DNA of 64,000 bases from Rubripirellula lacrimiformis (GCF_007741535.1 NZ_CP036525.1:3720001-3784000), one strand, 5' to 3'; positions 1 through 9,250 are shown, counted from the first letter of the stretch. Notes: a model not told the origin generated them from the sequence alone. Numbers and translations: made by a program.

Positions 1-2
1 GG

Positions 3-1241
3 TTGGTGACGTTGTTTTTGAATCAGATCATTTTGGGCACCATCGTCGGTCTGTTCGTGGGCTGGGCCGGATCGTTGATCCTGCGATACATCCGCTTGGA
101 TGCGGCCGGTTTGTACCCTGTGATGGCAACCGCGTTGGGTCTGTTTTCGTTCGGATTTGCGGCCCAGTTGGGCGGCAGCGGATTTTTGGCGGTGTACCTC
201 ACTGGCATCGTGATCGGCAACCAACGTCCGGTTTTTCACCGCGGCATCCTGTTGTTTCATGACGTGATCGCTTGGATCTGCCAAATCTTGATGTTCACCG
301 CGTTGGGGATTTTGTCATTCCCAAGTCGGTTGGTCGAAGTCGCTGTGCCGGCGATCCTGATTTCGATCGTGTTGATCTTTGTCGCGCGACCGATCGCGGT
401 TTTTCTATGTGCGGCGCCATTCAAGTTTGCATTTCGCGAATTGACGTTCCTGTCCTGGGTGGGGCTCAAGGGCGCCGTCCCCATTACGCTGGCCACCTTT
501 CCGATGTTGGCCGATTTGGAGGGGGCGTCGGTGATGTTCGATACGGTCTTCTTTGTGGTCTTGGTGTCGGCGTTGGTACAGGGGTGGACTCTGCCGGCTG
601 TTGCTCGATACCTGAAATTGGAAGTTCCAACCAGGTTGCCGCCGCCGGTGACGCTGGAAATTAGTTCGCTAAGAAACGTAGACGGCGACATCGTCGATTA
701 TTTTGTGGACGAAGAATGCCAGGCCGCTGGCTGCATGCTGAAACAACTGGCATTGCCCGACGGTGTCGTGATCGCACTGATCGTCCGCGACGAGCAGATC
801 ATTCCGCCGCAAGGCGGGTCGATGCTGCTAAGCGGTGACCATGCGATCGTGGTGCTGCGTCCCCAGGTACGCGCTTTGGTGGATCGGGTGTTTGCGCATC
901 GCAAGAGTCCGCCGAAAGAACTGCCCGCGGAGTTCGAGTTCCCGCTGCGGGGGTCTATCAAGGTCCATGACTTGGAACAGTTCTATGGAGTCAAGCTGGA
1001 TGCGGAAATGGGCGCGACGCTTGATCAGACTTTGCGAGATCGGATTGCCAAAGAAGACCTGAAGGTTGGTTCGGCAGTCCGCTACGAACAGATCATGTTG
1101 ACCGTCCGCGGTTTGTCGTCCGACGGAACGATCGAATACGTGGGCATGACAATCTTGCCCGTTGCCGCGGCCAAAGTCACCACGGATGCGAACGACAAGT
1201 CGGACGAAGGGCCGGGCAAGTCCGAATCACCCGATTCGTGA
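3..1241 (+). CDS. K+/H+ antiporter, CvrA/NhaP2-like (5'-truncated by window)
   Basis: Monovalent cation:proton antiporter of the CPA1 type in the inner membrane, expected to exchange K+ or Na+ for H+. About 205 residues at the visible N-terminus are hydrophobic helices of the exchanger domain, including a conserved-looking LKGAVPITLATFP stretch. A TrkA-C/RCK-C-like cytosolic domain follows (about residues 215-285), then a CorC/HlyC-type domain (about 300-390) and a charged tail. That order is typical of CvrA (NhaP2). The frame is open to the window edge with no start context, and a full-length family member has roughly 200 more N-terminal residues, so the gene begins upstream. It converges on the DUF1501 gene. 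The ion preference cannot be read from the sequence. Confidence 0.85.
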   Translation: MVTLFLNQIILGTIVGLFVGWAGSLILRYIRLDAAGLYPVMATALGLFSFGFAAQLGGSGFLAVYLTGIVIGNQRPVFHRGILLFHDVIAWICQILMFTALGILSFPSRLVEVAVPAILISIVLIFVARPIAVFLCAAPFKFAFRELTFLSWVGLKGAVPITLATFPMLADLEGASVMFDTVFFVVLVSALVQGWTLPAVARYLKLEVPTRLPPPVTLEISSLRNVDGDIVDYFVDEECQAAGCMLKQLALPDGVVIALIVRDEQIIPPQGGSMLLSGDHAIVVLRPQVRALVDRVFAHRKSPPKELPAEFEFPLRGSIKVHDLEQFYGVKLDAEMGATLDQTLRDRIAKEDLKVGSAVRYEQIMLTVRGLSSDGTIEYVGMTILPVAAAKVTTDANDKSDEGPGKSESPDS

Positions 1242-1276
1242 TCACTGGGGTCCCCGACGGAATCAGTCGCTTGCTG

Positions 1277-2668
1277 CTACGCCAACAGTTCTGGGATGAC
1301 TTGACCACCGAACTGCGATAGCTGTTTGTGGCGTCCGGCGTGGTAGTACGTCAGTTTGTTGTCGTCCAAACCCAACAGGTGCAATAGAGTCACGTGCACA
1401 TCACGGATGTGGTGAACGCATTGGACTGCTTCGGCGCCCACTTCGTCGGTGGCACCGATCGTGTGTCCAGCACGGGTTCCACCGCCAGCGAACCACATCG
1501 TCATCGCCTTGGCATTGTGGTCGCGACCGTATGATTGACCGCCGCCGCGGATTCCGTTGTCGGGAGTCCGTCCGAATTCGCCACACCACACGACAAGCGT
1601 ATCCTTCAGCATGTCGCGCTGTTTCAAGTCTTTTAGCAACGCAGCGATCGGTTGATCCACACTTCGAATCAACGATCCATGGGCTCTCTGGATATAGTCG
1701 TGGCTGTCCCAGTTGCCTGCGTAGGCCTGAACAAAGCGGACGCCTTTTTCCGCTAGTCGCCGGGCGAGTAAACACTTGCGACCGAACGAATCGGTGGGGC
1801 CGTCGCCGATCCCGTACGCGTCGAGCGTGGTCTGTGTTTCGCCTTCGATGTCGATCACCCCCGGCACCTCGGACTGCATCGCATACGCCAGTTCGTAGCT
1901 TTCCATTCGGGCGATCAGATCACTGCGTCCGGGGCGAGTGGAAAGGTGTTGGCGGTTCAGTTCCGCCATCAGATCTAGATTTTCACGCTGCCGTTTGCGA
2001 GAGATGCCCGCCGGTGGATTCAAGTCTAGGATCGGGCTCCCCTCGGGACGAAGCGGTGTGCCCTGGTACTTTGCCGGCAGGAATCCGTTGGCCCAATTGG
2101 CCGCGCCGCCTTGCGGGTAGCTGTTACGCGGCAGAACGACAAACCCGGGCAGATTCTGGTTCGACGATCCGAGGCCGTAGGTCACCCAGGATCCCACCGC
2201 CGGGTCGCCACCGAACTGGTTGCCGGTGTTCAATTGGTAACAAGCGGTTGGATGGTTCACCGATTCGACTTGGGCTCCGCGATAGAAGCAGATCTCGTCC
2301 ACCATTTCTTTCAGGTGCACCCAAGGTGTCGAGATGTCTGCACCGCAGTCGCCCGCCTTGATGAAATCGAACGGGCTTTTGACGAAGTAGCGTTTGCCCG
2401 ACGACATCGCGCTTTCCATTTCGCCGTTTCGCGTGAACGCCGTCAAGTGTTGCCGAGTCAGTTCGGGTTTCGGATCGAACGTATCGATGTGGGACGGCCC
2501 GCCTTCCATCATCAGAAAGATGCAACGTTTCGCCCGCGCGGCGTGATGCTGGATCTGTTGTTCACCCTGCACCATCGACGTCAACGCAACGGATCCCAAT
2601 CCAGCGCCGATCCCGAACAATGCGTCGCGGCGAGTGGGACGGACAAGTCGGTTTTGATTTCTGGTCAT
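1277..2668 (-). CDS. DUF1501 family protein, Tat-exported
   Basis: A 463-residue member of the DUF1501 family, which has a sulfatase/alkaline-phosphatase-like fold and is very abundant in planctomycetes; its activity is unknown. The N-terminus has a Tat-like signal (basic run, then RRDALFGIGAGLGSVAL). Family landmarks include MMEGGPSHIDTFDPKP, VRFVQAYAGNWDSHD, VWCGEFGRTP and GRDHNAKAMTMWFAGGG, with metal-ligand-like Asp and His residues. It starts at an ATG. The DUF1549/DUF1553 cytochrome gene lies just upstream on the same strand, 135 bp away. This pairing is recurrent in planctomycetes, so the two probably form one transcription unit and work together outside the cytoplasm. The family assignment is firm; the function is not known. 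Confidence 0.9.
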   Translation of the reverse strand: MTRNQNRLVRPTRRDALFGIGAGLGSVALTSMVQGEQQIQHHAARAKRCIFLMMEGGPSHIDTFDPKPELTRQHLTAFTRNGEMESAMSSGKRYFVKSPFDFIKAGDCGADISTPWVHLKEMVDEICFYRGAQVESVNHPTACYQLNTGNQFGGDPAVGSWVTYGLGSSNQNLPGFVVLPRNSYPQGGAANWANGFLPAKYQGTPLRPEGSPILDLNPPAGISRKRQRENLDLMAELNRQHLSTRPGRSDLIARMESYELAYAMQSEVPGVIDIEGETQTTLDAYGIGDGPTDSFGRKCLLARRLAEKGVRFVQAYAGNWDSHDYIQRAHGSLIRSVDQPIAALLKDLKQRDMLKDTLVVWCGEFGRTPDNGIRGGGQSYGRDHNAKAMTMWFAGGGTRAGHTIGATDEVGAEAVQCVHHIRDVHVTLLHLLGLDDNKLTYYHAGRHKQLSQFGGQVIPELLA

Positions 2669-2803
2669 AGCGTTGGGTGATCGGTAAGAATGATCGGTGT
2701 ATCAGGCGAGGGCGTCGTCAGGCTTCGGCGGCAGAGCAATCCGGACAATATGCCGGGCGGATGCAATGGCGTGTTCGATGGGCTGCGTCCGCTAGATGCG
2801 GTT

Positions 2804-5524
2804 TCAATCCAAATAGCAATACTCGTTCGTGTTCAGCAGGACTCGCAGCACATGCGCCAGCCCTCGAGTTCGTGCGTCCACATCGGTAGGCCCCAGGTCC
2901 GGCTGGTACTGTTCATAGGCGGGAAGGAATTCGATAAAGCTGTAAGGCTGTCCGGTTTTTTCGGCCATCACGGTTCGTTCGATTTGGCTCGGCGGTGTTG
3001 TCATGGGATAGGTGATCGATTGTTCGTCGCTGGTCGCTTGCTGCCAGTGCTGTGCACAGAGATCCGTTTCTTTGTCGCTTGGATCGCGAGACAGGGCTGA
3101 TTGGAACGCCCTGCGAATGATCGCGTGGTCGTCGGTCGATTCTTCGTCCAACAGGCGTGTCGCAAACGCGATTGCCCGATCCAGCACCTCTTGGGAATTG
3201 ATCAACGTCAAAGCTTGCGGGGCGATGATGGACGTTTCTCGCATCTCGCAAGATTTGTCAGGTCCGGGCTGATTGAAGGCTTCTAAAAAGGGATCGCGGA
3301 TCCCCCGTATTCGTTCCGCGTAAAGTGTTCGTCGGTTGCGCTGCGATGGCAGGGGATCGGGTTCATAAACCGACGCGGTGCCGCCCATGATCTGTCGGGG
3401 TTGGAAGGCGACTTCCAAGTTGATGTCGGGACGGCATGGGATTCCACCCACTATCGGGTTCAATTCACCGCTAATTGCGAGCATCGAATCACGCAGTTCT
3501 TCGGCTGAAAGACGGCGCGGTCGAAACGTCGCATAAAGTTGGCCACTCGGGTCGATCGTTTGAAGCGAATCAGGATCTGGGTGGCGACTGTCGCGGCGGA
3601 AGGCTTCGGAAGTCATGATCAGACGATTCAGCTTCTTGACCGACCAATCGTTGTCGATGAACCATTGTGCCAAATAGTCCAGCAGTTCGGGGTGAGTGGG
3701 CAAGGCACCGGTGCCGCCAAAATTGTTGGGGTTCCCCGCGATCCCCTTCCCAAAGTGCCAAGCCCAAACGCGGTTCACCATCACGCGAGCCGTCAACGGA
3801 TTCGTAGGGTCGGCGATCCAATCGGCCAAAGCGAGTCGTCGATTGCCGCGACCTGCGGTGCGTTCGGTGTCGGGGAATTCGATTGGGCGCATCTGCCCCA
3901 GCGATTCGGCTGCGCTCAATGCCCCCGGTGATACCGCGTCGCCGACCGCATAGACATCGCCACCGCTATGGATGACGTCCTGCTCGACATCCCCTTTTCG
4001 CCATCGATCCGCGGGGACCTCGATACGCGAGCTGACGTTCTTTCGCTGGATGGTCGCGCCTGTATAGACAGCGAACGCGATCGGCTTTGTGCGGTCCAAT
4101 TCGATCCGATGACGATTGATGTTTTTGGACATCCGTGCCGCTGATGCCTCGTCACCGGGATCCAACCCATTGTCGCCAACCTTTGCATCGCTGGTTTCCG
4201 TTTTCTTGTCACGTTTGATCTTGGCGTCCAGCGATTTCGACTGACGCTGATAGGCCGCGATCTTGGCGTTGACCCATTGATCGCTGTGGTCAAACCCCGA
4301 CGTGTTCTCGTCGGGCAAAAAGGGGGCATCACGTTCGGAGAACTGAGTGGTCGAAAAAACCGACATCATGCGGTAATAGTCCCGCGTCGGCAGCGGATCA
4401 AACTTGTGGTCGTGGCATTTGCAACACAGCATCGAATGCGCCAAAAACGCTTGCCCGACCGTGTCGGTGACGTCGTCGAGCCACTGACCACGGGTTTCCT
4501 TGAAGACACTCATACCGGTCTGTTCCCAGGGCCCCATCCGCAGGAATCCGGTCGCGATCAGGTTTTCGACATTTGTTTCGTCCATTTCGTCGCCGGCAAT
4601 CTGCTGACGCACAAACTCGTCGTACGGTTTGTCTTGATTGAACGAACGGACAACGTAGTCGCGGTATCGCCATGCGTTGGGACGGCTGTAGTCGTTGGCG
4701 AAACCGGCCGAATCGGCATAGCGGGCGACATCCAACCAACGCCAACCGAAATGTTCGCCATAGTGGGGCGACGCCATCAATCGCTCGATCGCGTCTTCGA
4801 TCGCTGCGCTGGCATCGCGTTGGTATGCGGCGGTGAACGAGGCCACTTGTTCCGCCGACGGGGGCAGTCCGGTCAATCCGAAATGAAGACGCCGGATCAT
4901 CGTGGTAGCGCCGGCCGTAGAAGCGGCGGGCAGCCCCGCATCGCGCAGTCGCTGGTTGATGAACCAATCGACGGGGTGCTGACCGGCCGGCACGTCATGG
5001 TTTTCAAGGGCGCGGTAGGCCCACAGTTTGGCGGTATCGTAGCGGCGGTTTTGCCAGTCATCGGAAAGCGCCTGCGAGACCAACACCTGCTGGCCATCGG
5101 CATACTGCTGCTGAATCTGTTTGACGCGTTGGTCGCTTGGCCAAACCGCGCCGGCATCGATCCAATCTCGGATCCACCACTGCTGTTGCTCGTTCAACTG
5201 ATCCGCTTCCTTCGGCGGCATCTCGTATCCGGGCTCGGTTCGCGTGGTCGTCAGGTACAGCAGACTGTGCTGGCCGTCGCCGGGGACCGCGACGGATTCT
5301 TCGAACGAATCGCCTCCCGCCAACAGGCCTTCCCGCGATCGTAAATCCAATCCGCCTTGGATATCGTCGGGGTCGGCGCCGTGGCACGCTAAGCATTTCT
5401 GGGCCAACAAAGGCTTGATATGAATCGCAAACAACTTCTCGCCCGCAAGCACATCCACGTCGTCGTTGGCGCGAACCAGCGATGTGGCGAAAGCCAAGAT
5501 CGATAGAAAGAACACTCGTTTCAT
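2804..5524 (-). CDS. DUF1549/DUF1553 protein with planctomycete cytochrome c domain
   Basis: A secreted protein of about 906 residues (PSD1 type). The chosen ATG gives the signal peptide MKRVFFLSILAFATSLVRA; the longer frame would need a TTG start. Near the N-terminus is one c-type haem site, CLACHG, in the planctomycete cytochrome c domain (about residues 25-115). A DUF1549 region follows (HYGEHFGWRWLDVARYADS, about 265-285), then a second cysteine/histidine cluster, CCKCHDHKFDPL, in the middle. The C-terminal half is DUF1553-like (LADWIADPTNPLTARVMVNR, WAWHFGKGI). It is 135 bp upstream of the DUF1501 gene and co-oriented with it. The role is unproven; a redox or polysaccharide-related function at the cell envelope is usually proposed from context. 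Confidence 0.92.
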   Translation of the reverse strand: MKRVFFLSILAFATSLVRANDDVDVLAGEKLFAIHIKPLLAQKCLACHGADPDDIQGGLDLRSREGLLAGGDSFEESVAVPGDGQHSLLYLTTTRTEPGYEMPPKEADQLNEQQQWWIRDWIDAGAVWPSDQRVKQIQQQYADGQQVLVSQALSDDWQNRRYDTAKLWAYRALENHDVPAGQHPVDWFINQRLRDAGLPAASTAGATTMIRRLHFGLTGLPPSAEQVASFTAAYQRDASAAIEDAIERLMASPHYGEHFGWRWLDVARYADSAGFANDYSRPNAWRYRDYVVRSFNQDKPYDEFVRQQIAGDEMDETNVENLIATGFLRMGPWEQTGMSVFKETRGQWLDDVTDTVGQAFLAHSMLCCKCHDHKFDPLPTRDYYRMMSVFSTTQFSERDAPFLPDENTSGFDHSDQWVNAKIAAYQRQSKSLDAKIKRDKKTETSDAKVGDNGLDPGDEASAARMSKNINRHRIELDRTKPIAFAVYTGATIQRKNVSSRIEVPADRWRKGDVEQDVIHSGGDVYAVGDAVSPGALSAAESLGQMRPIEFPDTERTAGRGNRRLALADWIADPTNPLTARVMVNRVWAWHFGKGIAGNPNNFGGTGALPTHPELLDYLAQWFIDNDWSVKKLNRLIMTSEAFRRDSRHPDPDSLQTIDPSGQLYATFRPRRLSAEELRDSMLAISGELNPIVGGIPCRPDINLEVAFQPRQIMGGTASVYEPDPLPSQRNRRTLYAERIRGIRDPFLEAFNQPGPDKSCEMRETSIIAPQALTLINSQEVLDRAIAFATRLLDEESTDDHAIIRRAFQSALSRDPSDKETDLCAQHWQQATSDEQSITYPMTTPPSQIERTVMAEKTGQPYSFIEFLPAYEQYQPDLGPTDVDARTRGLAHVLRVLLNTNEYCYLD

Positions 5525-5875
5525 GGAAGCACTCGTTGCGTTCAACAAACCGTCGGTCGGCCGGCGGTCGGGGAGTCAGTCCCCTTCATGGTATCTGCCC
5601 CGACAGGGTGATGTTGCCGCTAGCTGATCGGCGGAAAGCGGGATGCGATGAAGCGCCGGAATTGGAAACGATTTCACTCGGCAAGTGCTCTGATCCGACG
5701 CGGCGGATCACCGACGGTGACCGCGGACGCTGTGCAGCTGCCATTTTGGGGGCGACAACCTTCCATACGGCTTGTTCTCCCGTCTTTTTGCTGTGGATTT
5801 GTCCATCCGGCAATGTCTATCCTGTCGCCTGCAGCATCACTTTCAACCTCCACTCCGAACTTTCAACTCCTGACC
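5525..5875. other. Intergenic region between divergent genes
   Basis: About 350 bp between the start of the cytochrome gene and the lipase start. It must hold both promoters, but no clear -35/-10 pair, operator or hairpin was recognised. The lipase frame stays open through part of it, so a longer lipase N-terminus (for example an ATG at 5813) cannot be excluded. Confidence 0.4.
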
Positions 5876-7003
5876 ATGCAGATCGCACTAGCCTTCTCCG
5901 GTGGCGGAGTACGAGCGACGGTATTCCACTTGGGCGTGTTGGCCCGTTTAGCCCGTCAAGATCTGCTCGGCAACGTCAAGGTCATCTCCAGCGTATCGGG
6001 CGGCAGTTTGGCGGCGGGGCTGGTTTTCGCGGCGACGGGAAATCGCTGGCCCAGCAGTGCTGAATACCTGCACGACGTGGTGCCGCAGATTCATTCGTTG
6101 CTGACCACTCGGAACGTGCAGTGGGCCTACGCGATCAAGTCGCTGATGTTTCCTTGGCGACTGGTATCAGGCCGAGCTGGTGTGTTGGGCGGCGAGCTGG
6201 AAAGGCAGTGGAACATTACGGGGAATCTGGCTGATTTGCCGGTGTCCCCTCAGTGGATCATCAACGCGACCTGTTACCAGACCGGTAAGAACTGGCGATT
6301 TCAGCGAGACTTGATGGGCGACTACCAAACCAAATACATCACGAATCCCGATTTTCGGTTGTCACACGCGTTGGCCGCATCAGCGGCGGTCCCCGGTCTG
6401 ATCGGGCCGTTGATCGTCAAGTCACGCCGCTATCAGTGGTGCGAATACCGCAACGATGACTGGTGTTCGATCCAACCCAAGTACAAGAGTCTGCACCTGT
6501 GGGATGGCGGCGTGTATGACAACTTGGGGGTCGAATCACTTTTCAAGCCTGGCGATGGATTGCGCGAGGGGACCGATTTTCTGATCGTTTGCGATGCGTC
6601 GCGTCCGCTTGGCAGCGAAGAGCGAAAAATGAAATGGCGTCCTGGCTTCTTGGAGGCGTCACGCCGTTTGGTCGACGTCGCAACCGACCAAGTCCGCAGT
6701 TTGCGAGCACGGATGCTGATGGACTATTTCAAACAGAACCCGGGAACGGGAGCCTACCTGCGTCTCGGGCTGCGTACCAAGCGGGTTTACGCTCGCAGCG
6801 CCGCAGGTGGCGAACCCAACCTGACGGATGATGAAGTCAAGCGTGCCTCGGAAATCGAAACCACGCTTCGGCGACTGACACACAGCGAGTTCAGTCTGTT
6901 GTTCCGCCACGGTTTCGAAGTTGCCGATGCGACGCTTTCAACTCACTGCAACGAAGTCATCGAGCGCCAACCACGCAATCACGTCTGGTTCAAAGCTGCC
7001 TAA
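5876..7003 (+). CDS. Patatin-like phospholipase
   Basis: A lipid acyl hydrolase of the patatin family with a Ser-Asp catalytic dyad, 375 residues. All landmarks are present: the oxyanion loop SGGGVRAT just after the start, the nucleophile elbow SVSGGSLAAGL (about residue 40), and the Asp motif DGGVYDNLG (about residue 210). The start was set at the ATG directly before the first conserved strand (MQIALAFSGGG). Longer in-frame starts exist but add low-complexity sequence, and no convincing Shine-Dalgarno is visible for any of them. There is no clear signal peptide from this start, so it is probably cytoplasmic or membrane-associated. It is transcribed away from the DUF1553 gene and followed by a repeat cluster. 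Confidence 0.85.
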   Translation: MQIALAFSGGGVRATVFHLGVLARLARQDLLGNVKVISSVSGGSLAAGLVFAATGNRWPSSAEYLHDVVPQIHSLLTTRNVQWAYAIKSLMFPWRLVSGRAGVLGGELERQWNITGNLADLPVSPQWIINATCYQTGKNWRFQRDLMGDYQTKYITNPDFRLSHALAASAAVPGLIGPLIVKSRRYQWCEYRNDDWCSIQPKYKSLHLWDGGVYDNLGVESLFKPGDGLREGTDFLIVCDASRPLGSEERKMKWRPGFLEASRRLVDVATDQVRSLRARMLMDYFKQNPGTGAYLRLGLRTKRVYARSAAGGEPNLTDDEVKRASEIETTLRRLTHSEFSLLFRHGFEVADATLSTHCNEVIERQPRNHVWFKAA

Positions 7004-7072
7004 AGGGTCTGCAAAAACGCACCCCTTCTGCTTTCCTATCCTCGCCAACAATCTGAATTCGGTTCTCGTCGT

Positions 7073-7329
7073 CCACCGTTCGTAGTACCGGCTTCAGCCG
7101 GCTGGGTGCTTGGCTGTCTTGCGTCTGATTCCGCCTGCACAGAGCGTCCAAGTTAGCCTCGCAGAGGCGAACGCTTTTTGCCGTGGGGCTTGCCCCACGG
7201 TTAGCGATGGCCGACAAGATCATTGGGGGTTGCCAAGTTCCGGTGGCCCAAGGCCACCGGCATGATGCTTTCGCCTCTCCGAGGCGGTCGAGAGCTGATT
7301 CCGCGTAAAGGCGGTACTACGAACGGTGG
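7073..7329. repeat. Palindromic repeat cluster bounded by an 18-bp inverted repeat
   Basis: The ends are an exact inverted repeat: CCACCGTTCGTAGTACCG at 7073-7090 and its complement at 7312-7329. Inside are several short self-complementary words: GGCTTCAGCC after the left arm, CCGTGGGGCTTGCCCCACGG near 7181-7200, CCGGTGGCCCAAGGCCACCGG near 7240-7260, and CGCCTCTCCGAGGCG near 7272. The same outer arms recur at 59326-59413. Together they look like nested REP-type elements filling the gap between the lipase and the next gene (7004-7446). No gene is visible there. Confidence 0.75.
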
Positions 7330-7446
7330 CCGTGCCGCGTCCCAGTTTGGGTCTAGGGTTCAGGCTATCGCCCAATCGGCTAGCCCGATCATGGAGCTGT
7401 TACGCTACACTCTCGCCCCATTTCGCTCGATGGGCCTGGTGACACT

Positions 7447-8067
7447 CTAGTAGCGATAGCGAGCTTCGAAGCCTTGCTGTTTTAACCAGGCTCTAGTTTG
7501 GTCGGCGCTATCTTGGTTGCCGAAGCGAAGGTTTCGCCACGTGGGGGCTCGGTATCGAATTTCGCTGTGGTGTTGGTGCTTTTGGACCTCGACCTCAACA
7601 CCCAGGCGGCGCAGGTAGTCAACGAATTGTTGCTGCTGTCTCGAGCGGTCACTTTGGATTGATTTCCAATCGGGCATCCGAAATTCGATGACTTCGTTTC
7701 CTCGCGTGAACGCTTCGTCAATCTCGACGTGCGATATTTCAAAACCTAGCGTGGTCAGCCACTGGCCCCATCGCTGACTCTGCCGGGGGCTTTCGCCCTG
7801 GATCGAACACCAATTCGTGCAGCGATAAGAAACGTTGTTCTGGTCCTGCTTGGTCTCGCATCCAAATTTGGCCAGCCTTGCGATTTGCTTTTCCGCTTGG
7901 GCGGCATCGTCGAAGTGTGACGTTTTCCACAAAGGCAATCGGAACGCTAAGTATTCGTTGCCTGAGGCCAGTGCGTTTGGATCATTGCCAGTCACGGGCA
8001 GGCTGATGAAAATCCCCACGGCGGCGACAGCTGCAGCGGCAAAGACGGTTCGTTTCGGAAGCATCAT
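7447..8067 (-). CDS. Secreted protein made of four copies of a ~40-residue module
   Basis: Family not recognised; 206 residues from an ATG-ATG pair, with a signal peptide (PKRTVFAAAAVAAVGIFISLP). The mature part consists of four similar modules. Each starts with an aromatic/Arg strand and a Trp (FRLPLWK, YRCTNWC, FRMPDWK, YRAPTWR), continues through a Gln/Ala-rich helix, and ends with a Leu-x3-Gly-hydrophobic-Glu turn (LAKFGCE, LTTLGFE, LRRLGVE, LKQQGFE). This predicts repeated beta-alpha-beta units. A longer upstream frame is open but has no signal peptide. It stands alone between a repeat cluster and the Gly-rich protein gene. The exported location is inferred; no function is proposed. Confidence 0.75.
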   Translation of the reverse strand: MMLPKRTVFAAAAVAAVGIFISLPVTGNDPNALASGNEYLAFRLPLWKTSHFDDAAQAEKQIARLAKFGCETKQDQNNVSYRCTNWCSIQGESPRQSQRWGQWLTTLGFEISHVEIDEAFTRGNEVIEFRMPDWKSIQSDRSRQQQQFVDYLRRLGVEVEVQKHQHHSEIRYRAPTWRNLRFGNQDSADQTRAWLKQQGFEARYRY

Positions 8068-8323
8068 TTTGCGATTGCGATGAACATTGGTGGACTGGGA
8101 ATCGTTGACTGGCCGCAGCTCATCGACCAGTGCAGTCGTTTCGAGAACGGATCGACCACACTGGGAAGATAGCTTGCGAATGATCGGGGGGAGCGATGAA
8201 AACGGCGTGGATTCCAGATCGCCGCAGGGCTGCCGCACGGTCGCTGCGGTATTGCAGAGAATGTCGCATGGCGTCGACGGATGTTGCCCGGTGATGGTGG
8301 GATGGGGCTTTCCGCGAGCGCAT
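8068..8323. other. Intergenic region
   Basis: About 250 bp upstream of the four-module protein, up to the terminator of the next gene. No gene or RNA was recognised. It should contain the promoter of the 7447-8067 gene. Confidence 0.35.
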
Positions 8324-8362
8324 AAAAAAACCGTCGGCCACGGCAGATCGTGGTCGACGGTT
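8324..8362 (-). terminator. Rho-independent terminator of the Gly-rich protein gene
   Basis: Read on the minus strand, a stem built from AACCGTCG and CGACGGTT with an inner CCACG/CGTGG stem is followed directly by seven T residues. It lies 30 bp after the stop codon of the 8393-9250 gene. Confidence 0.9.
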
Positions 8363-8392
8363 CGCTTGATTGGAGTGGTCAGCGATTGCGGA

Positions 8393-9250
8393 CTAGCTTT
8401 CGTCGGAAGGAACGTATTCGCTTTCGACGTACTCGCTGTCCGATTCACGTTCGCGGGCGATTCGGCCGGCTTCGGAAACCACGACTTGGGCGGTACGAAG
8501 TTCGATGTTCGAGAACCAGCGAACGTTGCCGGTGTACTTGCTTTCCACGCGATTCTTGGCAGCCAGTTCTTGCCAGGACATGTTGTCCATGATGTGCCAA
8601 GCAGCGGCTTGAGCCGTGTTCTGTGTGACTTGTCCATAGCCGAGTGATTCGCAAAGGACTCGGACGCTCGGGTCCGTGGTGAACTCGCTTAGCGGGACCA
8701 TCTTGTAGGCCATGCGTGGGTTGGGATCAGGTTTGCCGTGTTCGAGGCAGACCGTTTGAACGGCAACCTTCATCATCCGTTCAGCTGGGACTCGCATGAA
8801 GCCGCCACCGCCGCCCATGCCGCCGCCACCCATACCGCCACCGCCGCCCATGCCGCCGCCGCCCATGCCACCGCCGCCGGCTTGACCGCCACCGCCACCG
8901 CCGCCGCCCATGCCGCCACCGCCCATTCCGCCGCCGCCCATACCGCCACCGCCCATTCCCATGCCTTGAGCAAGGATTGGCACGCTAGCGAATGCTTCGG
9001 GCAACTTCAGATTCAGCGGCTTGTCCGTCATGTTGCGGATCAGCACGTTGGCTTTGGTCGCGTCCTGAGGGATGATTTTTACATCGATTTGGCCCGCATC
9101 CATGGCGGCGAACAATTCAGCCGTCACGGCATCGACGTCTCCCCTTACTTTTTCGGCCGAAGCCGACATCGGCAAAGCCAACAAGGAAAGGACTGATGCG
9201 GTGGCCGCGATACCGGCGAACCGACGAGACAAGTTGGGCAAAGTGATCAC
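8393..9250 (-). CDS. Secreted Gly/Met-rich low-complexity protein
   Basis: An exported protein of 285 residues, family not recognised. The GTG start at 9250 is chosen because AAAGGAA lies about eight bases upstream and the product begins with a clean signal peptide (SRRFAGIAATASVLSLLALPMSASA). An ATG at 9310 would add 20 charged residues. After a folded segment of about 80 residues comes an almost pure GMGGGG repeat of about 65 residues. A second conserved-looking domain follows (one Cys in VQTVCLEHG and one in VRVLCESLG, WHIMDNMSWQELAAK), with an acidic tail. The Gly/Met tract is a purine/pyrimidine-skewed microsatellite in the DNA and may vary in length. A strong terminator follows. Confidence 0.8.
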   Translation of the reverse strand: MITLPNLSRRFAGIAATASVLSLLALPMSASAEKVRGDVDAVTAELFAAMDAGQIDVKIIPQDATKANVLIRNMTDKPLNLKLPEAFASVPILAQGMGMGGGGMGGGGMGGGGMGGGGGGGGQAGGGGMGGGGMGGGGGMGGGGMGGGGGFMRVPAERMMKVAVQTVCLEHGKPDPNPRMAYKMVPLSEFTTDPSVRVLCESLGYGQVTQNTAQAAAWHIMDNMSWQELAAKNRVESKYTGNVRWFSNIELRTAQVVVSEAGRIARERESDSEYVESEYVPSDES

